A stretch of 64,000 nt of DNA, taken from contig LNAC01000685.1 of assembly GCA_002007465.1 (NCBI GenBank), positions 761,786-825,785 on the forward strand. The letters run 5' to 3'. Within the stretch, counting starts at the first letter, position 1. Every line of letters begins with the position of its first letter. The notes beneath the pieces were generated by a model. It had not been told where the DNA came from. It searched no databases and worked only from the letters and a program-made list of their open reading frames with translations. The translations under genes and the position numbers were made by a program. Shown piece by piece: positions 36,989-46,600 of the stretch. Origin of the DNA: Ailurus styani (Eukaryota > Chordata > Mammalia > Carnivora > Ailuridae).

Positions 36989-37011
36989 ACTTGTAAAACA
37001 GTTTTACAAGT
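36989..37011. repeat. Perfect 23-bp palindrome
   Basis: acttgtaaaac and gttttacaagt are exact reverse complements of 11 bases with a single A between. Related L1 copies have no such palindrome here, and the following L1 sequence resumes after a deletion. Confidence 0.9.
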
Positions 37012-37163
37012 AATTCAATAGCAAAGAAATCCCAACAACTCAATTCAAAAACAACTGAAGGACTTAAATAGACATTTCTCCAAAGATACAGAAATCACAG
37101 ATAAGCATATAAAAACATGCCCAGCACTAGTCATTAGGGAAATGCATATCAAATCACAGTCAT

Positions 37164-37718
37164 ACCTCTGTTCTTCTTAAAATCTACCTGGGTTCTGTTC
37201 TAATCATGTATGGTAAGATACATAGACATGGAAATGATGGTCATCAAGAACTTTATTCTCAACTATTTCTAGAAACAGGAAGTAGGGCATGTCATTCAGA
37301 ACGACATGGAGAAGAACTGAGGTAAGTCTGAAAGCAGAAGGAAGAGAGGGGAGAGGGAAAGAGCATGCCCCAGTCTTTATTGGGGTTTTCTTGAGGGAGG
37401 AATGAACAAGGCAGTGTGGGTATACTAAGTTTAGGATTGGACGGTTTCATTTCAGCAGGCTCTAGACTATAGACACAGTCCCTAGTTGTCTAGTACCTGG
37501 CCCTCTGGTGACTGATAGCAGAAAGAATACTGGCTTACTTAGAGCAGAAAGAATAAAGGAGAATGTGGGGATGTGGGCTCTGGATTGGCCGGTTTATATA
37601 TCAGAAGGGCACTTACTGGAGAGGGACTACTCTATCTAGAACTGGCTAGCCCTAGGAGAGGCAATCTCTCCAGGCTCAAATGCCAAATACCAAAGCATCA
37701 AGAATATACAAAAATATA
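37164..37718 (-). mobile_element. Solo-LTR-like insertion in L1M, minus
   Basis: The L1 sequence 'gggaaatgcatatcaaatca' before it and 'cttcacacccattaagatag' after it are normally almost adjacent, so about 555 bp was inserted. On the minus strand it carries two polyadenylation signals, in 'aaaccccaataaagactggg' and 'gagaataaagttcttgatga', and a mid GC content, as in ERV LTRs. A possible 4-bp 'atac' repeat flanks it. I do not recognise the family. It contains no retroviral coding sequence. Confidence 0.55.
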
Positions 37719-37827
37719 CTCACTACAACTTCACACCCATTAAGATAGCTGTTGTCCAAAAAACAGAGTAATGTTGCTTAGGGTCTAAAAAAATTGGGAC
37801 ACTTGGTAATTCTAAAGCAGTACAACT

Positions 37828-38012
37828 CAGGGGTGCCTCGATGGCTCAGTTGGTTAACAAGCTGCCTTCGGCTCAGGTCATGATCCCAGGGTCCTGGGAC
37901 TGAGCCTCATGTTGGGCTCTCTGCTTAGTGGAGCTTGCTTGTCCCTCGCCCCCTGCCTACTGCTCCCCCTGCTAGTGCTCTGTCAAATAAAGAAAGTCTT
38001 AAAAAAACAAAA
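37828..38012 (+). mobile_element. Can-SINE, nested in L1M
   Basis: The head 'ggggtgcctcgatggctcag', core 'aggtcatgatcccagggtcc', and AAATAAAG plus A tail are present. The 10-bp TSD 'cagtacaact' is exact at 37818-37827 and 38013-38022. Confidence 0.95.
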
Positions 38013-38688
38013 CAGTACAACTGCTGTAGAAAGCAGTACTGAAGTTCCTCAATAAACCAATCGATACATATGGTTCAATAATTCCACTTCTGGACAGACA
38101 CACAGAAACACACACACACACACAAATTGAAAGCAGAAACCCAAACAGATATTTATAAACGGACATTCACAGAATTATTCATAACAGCCAAAAGATGGAA
38201 ATGACCTAAACGTCAAATGACAAATGACTGGATAAACATACATAAGATATTCATACAATGGGTTATTCAGCCTTAAGAATAAAATTCCCATACGTGCTAC
38301 AACATGGATGGCCTTGAAGACATCATGCTGAGTGAAATAAGCCAGACACAAAAGGATTAATATTGGTATGATTCCACTTATATGAATTACTTAGTCAAAT
38401 TCATACAGACAGAAAGTAGAATGGTGGCTGCCATGGGCTAGAGAGAGGGGAAGATGGGAAGTTATTTAATGGTTACAAAGTTTCACTATGGTATAAAAAA
38501 AAGTTCTAGAGATGGAGAGTGGTTATCGTTGCACAACAGTATCAATGTACTTAATGTGACAAAACTGTACACTTAAAAATGGCTAAATCAGTAATGGTTA
38601 TATATGTTCTACCAAAAATATACTTAAAATTAGTCTGTCTCCATAAGTCGTGCTCATCACCATTTGGTTGTAATAAGGTATACTTTAA

Positions 38689-38898
38689 GGTGGGATGGGG
38701 AAGGAGACAAACCATAAGAGACTCCTAACCTCACAAAACAAACTGAGGGTTACTGGGGGGTGGGAGGGTAGGGATAGGGTGGATGGGTTATGGACATTGG
38801 GGAGGGTTTGTGCTTTGGTGAATGCTGTGAAAGATGTAAGCCTGATGATTCACAGACCTGTACTCCTTGGGCAAAGAATAAAAATAAAATTTTAAAAA
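38689..38898 (+). mobile_element. 210-bp L1 3' tail insertion
   Basis: Only the last part of a carnivore L1 3' UTR is present ('aaccataagagactcctaac' to 'cctgtactccttgggcaaag') with an A-rich tail. The 14-bp TSD 'aaggtatactttaa' is exact at 38675-38688 and 38899-38912. It is nearly identical over the shared part to the minus copy at 50119-50275. Confidence 0.95.
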
Positions 38899-38912
38899 AA
38901 GGTATACTTTAA

Positions 38913-39760
38913 CCAATATGTGCATGTATGAATATACACAGATGTGCAGATTACTTTAGAGCAATATCATTCAATTATGACCGTCTTAAAACATTGCATA
39001 AAGCAATCTTTAATAAGAATCAAGCCAAGACAAAATAGAGTACATGTATATCCATATGAAAAAATTATAATCCATCATTCAATCTCTTCTCAGTTTAATA
39101 CAGAAACTTTGTTCCTTAGTCTACCTCCACCCTCTATTTTCAGTTATATTCTTCTCCTCCTTCCTTTTCCATTTATCACACGATCTATAGTTCAGCCTCC
39201 GCTGTGAGCATGCCAAGAAGGAAAAGGGAGATATTGACATCTCCATGGACCAAAAGGTTTTTAAAATCTCCAATAACTTCACCAACCGTTTCTGTTGCAA
39301 AGACACCCGCAGAGAAAAATAGAGAAGCAGAGCAGAGAAGCATCATTCCACAGAGAGGGCATGACTTCCAGAAATTACTAACCCAAAAACAAACGAATAT
39401 GCCTTATAGAAAAAGCTAGCCTGCAAACAGAACTCCGATATCTCTAATGTCATTTTGACCAAGGACCACAGACTTAGGAGAAAAAGGTGATTTTTCTCCT
39501 AATTTTGGTATTAGGCAAGTGCTTTAGTTGAAGTAAACAAAATCCAGTTGTCTAATCAGAAAGGGATTTACTAAGAGATATTAGTAGGTATCAGAATTAG
39601 TAGTTAGCCAAAGGAACAGACAAGGATGACCTTCCAGAAAAAAAGCACAAACCATGCTGAATAGGTTAGCTTAAAAAAAAAAAAATCAATGCCACACAGT
39701 GAAAGGAAAGAAACTGGCTTTTTTGCAAGGACTTCTGCCACACCCACTAATGTCACTTGT
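38913..39760. other. No gene or named repeat seen
   Basis: Single-copy; an A run of 13 occurs near 39674. Confidence 0.45.
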
Positions 39761-40080
39761 GATGGTTTTTAATAATACGTCAACTTGCTTCAGCTACAGT
39801 CACCAGTTATTTATTTAAACACTAGTCTGGGTGTTGCTATGAAGGGATGGGGGATGTAATTCAAGTCCCTAATCAGTTGACTTGAATAAGGGAAATTCTG
39901 CTGGATAACCTGAGTACGCTTTACTGAACCAGAAGACCTAAAAAAACAACGATAAGGTTTTCCCCCAAAAAAGTGAAAAATTCTGCTTGTTGACAATTCA
40001 GCCCATGCCCAAGTAGTCCATCCTGCTCATGATCTTCCTTTCCAGACTGCCTGTCCTACAGATTCCAAACATGCTTATTC
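39761..40080 (+). mobile_element. Possible ERVL-type LTR fragment
   Basis: 'gtgatggtttttaataatac' then 'gtcaacttgcttcagctaca' and 'gtctgggtgttgctatgaag' follow the opening of a common old LTR. Strongly diverged; family and 3' boundary uncertain. Confidence 0.4.
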
Positions 40081-40612
40081 AACTCACACAACTGCATAAA
40101 TCAGTTCCTAACCCATCTCTCTATGTAACTATACAGAGAATCCTAACTACCTACCACCCTATGACAAGATTTGGACTTTGAAACTATTTCCATCTCCCAA
40201 ATCCAAAGGTTGCCTATAAGCAAAATAGAATCCTACTCAAAACAATTTTCTCCTGTTCCCCACTTCCAAACCAATGTCTCCCACAGGTGTATGTAAGTCA
40301 AAACCTATAGCCTAGCTCTAAGAGAAGCTGGGAACTCAATTCTGATTTCTACTTTGGAAAGACAGAACACTTCACAAGAAAATTTTCACAAACACAGAAA
40401 AGCTATTCAAAAGAGAGAATGCAGTTGTGAATATAATCATTACTCCCAAAATTTCTGGCTTCTTAAAACTTCTCGAAGAATTCACTCTTTGACTTATTAA
40501 TCCCAATCAGTAATTTTACAGTAAAGTTTCCATAATTGAAATTAGTTGAAATCATACTGGCTTTTGTTATACAAACATGTGATTTTTTTTCTGTGTTAAT
40601 AAATACAGGTCT
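40081..40612. other. No gene or named repeat seen
   Basis: AT-rich single-copy sequence. Confidence 0.45.
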
Positions 40613-40920
40613 GTGTGTCAATCAGAATGGTCTAGATTATTCAGCTGTAACAAATAACCTCCAGATCTCAGTGGCCATTAAATTTTTTGTTCATGGTACA
40701 GCCTTATGTGGTTGGGTAGGGGGCTTTTTCAGTACAGTCACTCAAGAACCCAAAATGATGGATACTTTTCTATGAAACATACTCCATAACTGCCAAGGCA
40801 GAAAAAGAAAACTTGGCATATTGTGCATTCTACCTTAAAACTTCTGCAAGAGGTGACACAGGGTGCCTCTGCTCACATTTTGTCAAAGGAATGCAGGCTA
40901 TACTAAATTGTGATGGTTCT
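40613..40920. mobile_element. LTR-like old repeat, unassigned
   Basis: 'cagctgtaacaaataacctc', 'cagatctcagtggccattaa', and later 'cttctgcaagaggtgacaca' with 'gcctctgctcacattttgtc' keep the order of a familiar old mammalian repeat. Confidence 0.4.
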
Positions 40921-40951
40921 GGTAAATGTATTCCTGCCATGTTTTTTAAAA

Positions 40952-40953
<2 letters not shown>

Positions 40954-40997
<44 letters not shown>
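40954..40997 (+). repeat. (GT)22 microsatellite
   Basis: Uninterrupted GT units over 44 bases, followed by a short TA/CA-rich tract. Confidence 0.97.
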
Positions 40998-41004
<7 letters not shown>

Positions 41005-41043
41005 CATATATATTAATACACACACACATACACATTTCTCTTT

Positions 41044-41218
41044 TTTTTTTAAGATTTTATTTATTTATTTGATAGATCACATGTAGGTAGGCAGAGAGAG
41101 GGAGGAAGAAGGCTCCCCGCTGAGCAGAGAGCCCGATGTGGGACGTGATCCCAGGACCCCAAGATCATGACCTGAGCCCAGGGCAGAGGCTTAACCCACT
41201 GAGCCACCCAGCAGCCCC
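41044..41218 (-). mobile_element. Can-SINE, minus
   Basis: On the minus strand: 'gggctgctgggtggctcagt', core 'aggtcatgatcttggggtcc', AAATAAATAAAATC and A tail. The 13-bp TSD 'cacatttctcttt' is exact at 41031-41043 and 41219-41231. Confidence 0.95.
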
Positions 41219-42350
41219 CACATTTCTCTTTACATACATTCTCTTTACATACATTCCTCTTTATTTTTAAGGTCGATATAACCTTGATAGACAAATTTAA
41301 AGATTATAACACAAAGGAATAAACTTCAAACCACTATCACACACAGCCATAGGCACAAAAATTCCCAACAAAACAGAAGTAAATCTTGCTTTTGCATACA
41401 CAGACATTTGTATACCCATATAAAAACATTAGGAAAAGCTGGGTTTATTCTAGGAATGTATAGATCTTTTCCATTAAGCATATTTATTAATGTAATTTGA
41501 TGTAAGCCAATTAAAAAATCATTTTCAACAGATGCAGAAAAAAATCATCTGATAAAACCATCATATGGTCATTAAAAATACTTACAATCTAAAAAATAAA
41601 AACTTATTAAAACCTGATTGAGCAAATATATTCTTATACGCAAATGATGGGAACATTTACTTTAAATTCTGCAACAAGATGAAGACACTCACTGTGAATG
41701 TTTCGTTTAGTATTGTATAGGAGGTCCTAAAGGGAGCCTATTAAAATGAGAAAAGGGAATTCAAAATATAAATACTGCAAATGAACAATGAGGATTTTGT
41801 TATAGATGCTATAATTATTTTAACTGTCAACATAAACTCAACACAAGTTAGTAGAGTTAATGGAAGAGTTCAAGAATATTACTAGGAAGAAAAATAAGAA
41901 TATTACTAGGTACAAAATCTTTATAAAAAATTGCATCTCTAGATATAGCAATTAATAGTTGAGAACATACTTTTTAAAAAGCATTATATAAAATGTTCAT
42001 AAATCTTATGCAATACAGATAACATTATACATAATATTAAAAGACATAAAAGAGGACTTTAGTAATTGAAAAATAAACCAAGTTCATGGATAGGAAAATT
42101 CAATATGGTAAAAATGTCAGTTCTCCCAAAATTAATCTATAAATTTAATCTAATCCAATCAAAACAAAACACCAATAGCGTTTTTAAGGAACTTGCAAAC
42201 TAATTTTAAAATTCATAAAGAAGAGTAAAGGACCAAGAACAGTCAGGATAATTGAAGAACATGGAGGGGTCCCAGCCTACAAAATAATTATTAAAATGGA
42301 AGTATTGTAATTAAGATATTCTAATACTGGTTTAGGAACAGAAGGGGATA

Positions 42351-42351
<1 letters not shown>

Positions 42352-42406
<55 letters not shown>
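42352..42406 (+). repeat. (CA)27 microsatellite
   Basis: Long uninterrupted CA tract in the L1M remnant; a shorter counterpart occurs in the duplicated block at 43473-43496. Confidence 0.97.
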
Positions 42407-42409
<3 letters not shown>

Positions 42410-42791
42410 CAGAAACAGACCCACAGACAGGCCAACCTGATCTACGACAGAGGTGCAGTCTAGTTAGGAAAGAATGGACTAGACCATAAATGATGTCAAG
42501 GCAACTGTTATCCATTGGAAATAAACTGCATGTCTAATGCACACCATATAAAAACTTCCCAGTTGGATTACAAACATCAATGTTAAGGGCAGAAAATGTC
42601 TTTATAACTTCTATATAATAGGAAGAATTTGTTTTAATATGCAAACAATAGAGAAGGCAGTAATGAATCTAACCTTACCTTCTATTGAAAAATTTCTGTG
42701 CATTAAAAGACACTTAAAAAGTGCAATGACACCTCACAGACCGGAAGAAATGTATGCAAGGTACACAACAAAGGAGTACTACCCTCTGCAT

Positions 42792-43608
42792 GTATCCATT
42801 AGTTTCCTGATGCTGCTATCACAAATTACCACAAACTTGGTGCCTTAAACAACATAAATTAGTTATCTTCCAGTTCTGTGGTCAGAAGTAGGATTCCGGT
42901 CTCACCAGGCCAAAATCAAGGTGTTGGCAGCACTGTGCCTTTCTGGAGGCTCTAGAGGAGATCTGTTTCTTTTCTCAATAAGGTTATTGACAGAATTCAG
43001 TTTCTTGTATTTGAATGACTGCGGTCATACAAACTGAGGTCATTTCCTTACTAGCTGTCAACTCAGAGCTGTTCCCAGCTTCTAGATGCCACTCATGTTT
43101 CTTCCTCCACTTGAAAGACAACAATGGTGGGTTCAGTCCCTCGCAGCCTTTGAATCTCCTTCCATCTCATCTCCCTGATCCACTCCTGCTTCTCTCTCCT
43201 ACACTTTTAAAGACTCATGTGATTACACTGATCCCACGCAGATAACCCAGGATCAGTTCCCCATCCTGAGGTTTTTAAAGTTAAAAAACTGAGTTTCAAA
43301 AGTAATTTTTAAATTTAAATTTTTAATTAATTAAATTAATTGATTTTTATAATTAATTAGTAATAATTTTAATAATTTAATGTTTAATTGAATTTTATTA
43401 ATTAATACTTCCATTAAAATGGAAAGTATTGTAATTAAGATATTCTAACACTGGTTTAGGAACAGATGGACATCACACACACACACACACACACACAGAG
43501 CTCAGAAACAGACTTTCCTTAATCAGCAAAATCACTCCATGCAAGATAACATATTCACAGATTATGGGTGGTAGGACAAATATCTGGCGGCCATTACTTT
43601 GCCTGTGG
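42792..43608 (-). mobile_element. MLT1 LTR, minus, split by an insert
   Basis: The first part (42792-43275) has 'ttacctgatgctgc'-type MLT1 end sequence ('agtttcctgatgctgctatc', 'accacaaacttggtgcctta'). The last part (43514-43608) has 'gcaagataacatattcacag' and 'ggcggccattactttgcctg', the other LTR end. The two parts are collinear in MLT1, and a block of about 238 bp at 43276-43513 separates them. Confidence 0.82.
43276..43513 (+). repeat. Insert carrying a copy of upstream L1/(CA)n
   Basis: An AT-rich, TTAATTAA-like filler (43276-43412) is followed by 43413-43513, which repeats 42291-42420 at about 95 percent outside the CA tract: 'gtattgtaattaagatattc', 'actggtttaggaacaga', a CA tract, and 'ctcagaaacagac'. 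The copy is in the same orientation 1.1 kb downstream and interrupts an MLT1 LTR. Confidence 0.85.
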
Positions 43609-43682
43609 ATGTATCGACCTCTATATTTACGTTTTATAAGTCAATAATAGAAACACAAATTACCTACTTAAAAATGAAGGAT

Positions 43683-43877
43683 GGGCACCTGGGTGGCTCA
43701 GTGGGTTAAAGCCTCTGCCTTCGGCTGAGGTCATGATCCCAGGGTCCTGGGATTGAGGCCCGCATCAGGCTCTCTGCTCAGCAGGGAGCCTGCTTCCCCC
43801 TCTCTCTCTGCCTGCCTCTCTGCCTACTTGTGATCTCTCTCTCTCTGTGTCAAATAAATAAATAAAATCTTTAAAAA
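43683..43877 (+). mobile_element. Can-SINE, young, full length
   Basis: A near-consensus copy: 'gggcacctgggtggctcagt', 'gggttaaagcctctgccttc', core, 'gcctgcctctctgcctactt', (AAAT)n, AAAATC and A tail. The 13-bp TSD 'aaaaatgaaggat' is exact at 43670-43682 and 43878-43890. It is among the least diverged SINEs here and a good marker of the young subfamily. Confidence 0.97.
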
Positions 43878-44282
43878 AAAAATGAAGGATATGACTAAAA
43901 ATTCGAAGAAGCTCAAACTGATAATACAAAAAGGTTCTTTGTATCACTAGTAAACAATGGAAATAAACATTAAAATTGTGCATTACTATCTGACAACACC
44001 TAGTGCAGGTAAAAAAGTGAAACAGTGGAAATTCCCATATTCTATTGACAGCACATTAAATATGGGAAACAACTTAGGAAAGAAATTTGACAATATTGGT
44101 CAAGTTAAATATCCTTATCCCTCAATCCAGAGATTTCACATCTATATGAACATCCCTGAGAAATTCTCATGCACAGACAAAAAGGGACACGTGCAATGAT
44201 GGTCACTGTAAGTGCAATAGCAAAACAAGAGAAGGGACTACTGAGAATGGATATTTTGTATCATTAATAGAATGGAACATTA

Positions 44283-44326
44283 CAGTTGGCCGGTTAGCTC
44301 AGTTGGTTAGAGCGTGGTGCTAATAA
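44283..44326 (+). pseudogene. tRNA-Ile(AAU) 5'-half, tailless retropseudogene
   Basis: Bases 44288-44326 match the first 39 bases of mammalian tRNA-Ile(AAU): acceptor strand 'ggccggt', D arm 'gctcagttggttagagc', anticodon stem 'gtggtg' and the loop with the AAT anticodon. The copy stops right after the anticodon loop. Five extra bases 'cagtt' precede it, possibly pre-tRNA leader. The exact 18-bp TSD 'taatagaatggaacatta' flanks it at 44265-44282 and 44327-44344, and no A tail is present. The host is old L1M sequence that reads through when the insert is removed. This fits LINE-driven insertion of a truncated tRNA; it cannot encode a tRNA. Confidence 0.93.
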
Positions 44327-44643
44327 TAATAGAATGGAACATTATATAGCACTGAAAATAAAAGATCCAGAAATCTATTTCTCAACATAGAAGAATCTCA
44401 AAAGATACTGTGTGAAAAAAATAATAATAAACCTGCAAAATATACTCAGAATATAAATGCTGTATATTTTCAACTATACAAAAAACTACATATGGTTTAG
44501 TAATACAATTATGTGTAGGAAAATTATAAAGAAATGCATGGGAGTGCCTAACACCAAATTCAGGACAATAGTTTCAAGTAAATGAGCAGAGAGGGAGTTG
44601 GAGTTTACAGAGGGACTCAGATCCATCAGTGTATTCTTTTAAA

Positions 44644-44803
44644 TATTTTTTTAAGTATTTGAGAGAGCGCAGCAGAGGGAGGAGGAGGATGCAGGCTTCC
44701 CACTAAGCAGGGAGCCCTGCTGGGAATCAAGTCCCCAGAACCCTGGGATCATGACCTGAGCCAAAGGCAGATGCTTAACCAACTGAACTACCCAGGCGTC
44801 CCC
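44644..44803 (-). mobile_element. Can-SINE, minus, older
   Basis: On the minus strand: 'ggacgcctgggtagttcagt', core 'aggtcatgatcccagggttc', shortened CT-rich body. Imperfect 19-bp flanks 'atcagtgtattcttttaaa' (44625-44643) and 'attagtgtatgtttttaaa' (44804-44822) form a TSD with a few differences. Confidence 0.9.
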
Positions 44804-44900
44804 ATTAGTGTATGTTTTTAAAGTAAATGATGAGTACATGAGTACTTTTAAAACTATACTTTGTACGTGTGGAGAATTTTGTAGTTTTCTAAGAAAAATA

Positions 44901-45284
44901 TCACTGGAAGAAATACGGAGGAAAACTCAGGAGGGGTAAAAACAGATGCTGTAAAAGTACCAGGGCTACCACAATAACCTAGATGAAAGAGAAGAACCCA
45001 AAACAACATGATGGTAGTGGAACAAAAATGGAGGGGGATGCCACAGATATTTGAGGGTATTAATCTGCATAACCAATTTAACAGACACATAATTTCAGTA
45101 CTGTAAGAAATATTTCACCTTTGTTCCTGCTTCCTGGCACAGAGTTCCCATAACCCTTGTAATGTCTAACTCTTCTCAATCCAGTTCATCTTTTGTTACT
45201 CACAATAAGCCACTTTCAACCACACTGGAATTTACCTTTAGAGATGCTTAGAGGTGAGATTTTAGGTTGAGTTTAATTTTCTGG
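44901..45284. other. No gene or named repeat seen
   Basis: Single-copy sequence between two SINEs; nothing recognised. Confidence 0.45.
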
Positions 45285-45297
45285 CTTGGGTGACTTT

Positions 45298-45494
45298 ATC
45301 TTTTTTTTTTTTTTAAGATTTTATTTATTTATTTGACAGAGAGATCACAAGCAGGCAGAGAGGCAGACAGAGAGAGAGGAGGAAGCAGGCTCCCTGCAGA
45401 GCAGAGAGCCTGATGCGGGCCTCAATCCCAGGACCCTGGGATCATGACCTGAGCCGAAAGCAGAGGCTTTAACCCACCGAGGCACCCAGGTGCC
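45298..45494 (-). mobile_element. Can-SINE, minus, full length
   Basis: On the minus strand: 'ggcacctgggtgcctcggtg', core 'atgatcccagggtcctggga', young-type body, (AAAT)n and T/A tail of 12. The 13-bp TSD 'cttgggtgacttt' is exact at 45285-45297 and 45495-45507. Confidence 0.96.
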
Positions 45495-45507
45495 CTTGGG
45501 TGACTTT

Positions 45508-46469
45508 TTCTGACCAATGAGCCTGCTCCACTGGCATAAAAGAAGCCAAATCAGCTCTGAGAAGCTGCCACTACCCACCATGTACTACAGGAAGTTGATG
45601 GTTATCTACCAAGCTCCTCCTTCCTTGCACAGCTTAACCCTGGGGCTTGTATTTTACAGTCTCCTAGACTTTGCCATGGCGCTCCATTTGCCCACAGTGC
45701 TAACTTCTTTGATAACACAGCCTCTAGCCTGTACTTTCTTCTCCATCCAATCTCACACCCTCATGCCCCTAGTATTTTTTGTATCTTAACCAATTAAATG
45801 ATATGTACTCAAGCCCTTTGAGGCTTGCTCCCAGAGAAACTCAGACAAAGGGAGAAAGATAGCCAAATGCTGGCGGGTGGAGGGAGAATCCAGCAGCAGT
45901 CTTGCCCGGATACTGCCTAGCCGAGCTACAGAGAGATGGATCAAGATTCCCAGCGTAGCTGGCACTGGGGTGGGCGGCAAGCTGCTGTCTAGTCACCAGC
46001 GTTGCACCCCACGCCTGACAAAGTCTCCACAAGGTGCTCTCCCTTGTGTCGTGCAGCAACACCACCACAGGTGGCTGGTAAGATACGCTTAATAAAACAG
46101 AACGACATGTTAAATTTATACTGTCATTACTCTGATTAAAGGAATTACAACTGTGCAGAAGAATCCCTCCTTGTGGAAACACTGTTAATTGATAGCTGGG
46201 AAAAACTGTGGTGATCAAGTTACCTAACTTCACTAAGTTTCTCTGGATTTTACAATACCTGTCTTTTTTAAAGGCCACTGCCAGCTATCTTGGCACACCG
46301 AATGACAGAGTTCTGCAATAGTAACCCAACCTTCCTATTTCACAGCAAAGCATGAAGTGAACATATGGCACCGGAAGGAACGACATTCAAGTCGTTCAAA
46401 CAGCTCTCTGGGGAAAATGGCCATCCCTGGCTTTCTTTCCAAAAGAAAATACTACTCTAGAGTATTTTT
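45508..46469. other. No confirmed gene; CpG-richer patch
   Basis: The part at 45850-46090 holds about a dozen CpG in 240 bases, well above the surroundings, and ends with a donor-like 'acaggtggctggtaagatac'. A 145-codon minus frame (45841-46278) and a 90-codon plus frame (45517-45789) overlap or adjoin it; neither resembles a family I know. It could be a decayed LTR, a retrocopy or a distal exon; none is supported. Confidence 0.3.
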
Positions 46470-46600
46470 CAGAGTATGATGCATGGACAACTTGTATCAG
46501 AACCTCCTGTGGTACTTTTGAAAGTATATAATATTGCCATCAATCCTCAATGTGCTGAATCCAAATTAATGGGCGGGTGGCCCAGGACTCTGTCTTTTTC
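46470..46600. mobile_element. Partial MER5-type element
   Basis: 'tcagaacctcctgtggtact' and 'gggtggcccaggactctgtc' fit half of a MER5 copy; weak. Confidence 0.4.

Larger units (their letters stand above)
34525..38640 (+). mobile_element. L1M with apparent 5' UTR, ORF1 deleted
   Basis: The start 'gccagactaagaagtcatgc' with 'ctcttctcccccacaaaaac' resembles an L1M 5' UTR opening. A GC-rich block follows to about 35615, with a loose, roughly 33/66-bp repeating pattern of 'ccact' motifs. At about 35620 the sequence jumps into the middle of ORF2 ('aaacaaaagcctaggaccag'). ORF1 and the endonuclease region are missing. Reverse transcriptase reads FVDD at 36376-36387. The 3' UTR ends near 38640. Nested inside are SINEs at 35049 and 37828, an L1 tail at 36582 and an LTR at 37164. 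Identity of the GC-rich block as a 5' UTR is inference. Confidence 0.65.
41290..44900 (+). mobile_element. Old L1M, ORF2 to 3' UTR, multiply interrupted
   Basis: The reverse-transcriptase region is present with the active-site motif changed to YAND (41637-41648). Next come 'accaagttcatggataggaa', 'acatggaggggtcccagcct', and, past the interruptions, 'aaacaatggaaataaacatt' and 'tagaatggaacattatatag'. Interruptions are an (AC)n expansion, an MLT1 LTR (42792-43608), SINEs at 43683 and 44644, and a tRNA-derived insert at 44283. A 15-bp direct repeat 'aagaatattactagg' lies at 41872 and 41896. Both outer edges are approximate. Confidence 0.7.

Noticed and set aside
44283..44326. Functional tRNA gene
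   Set aside because: Only the 5' 39 bases are present; the 3' half, B box and acceptor complement are missing.
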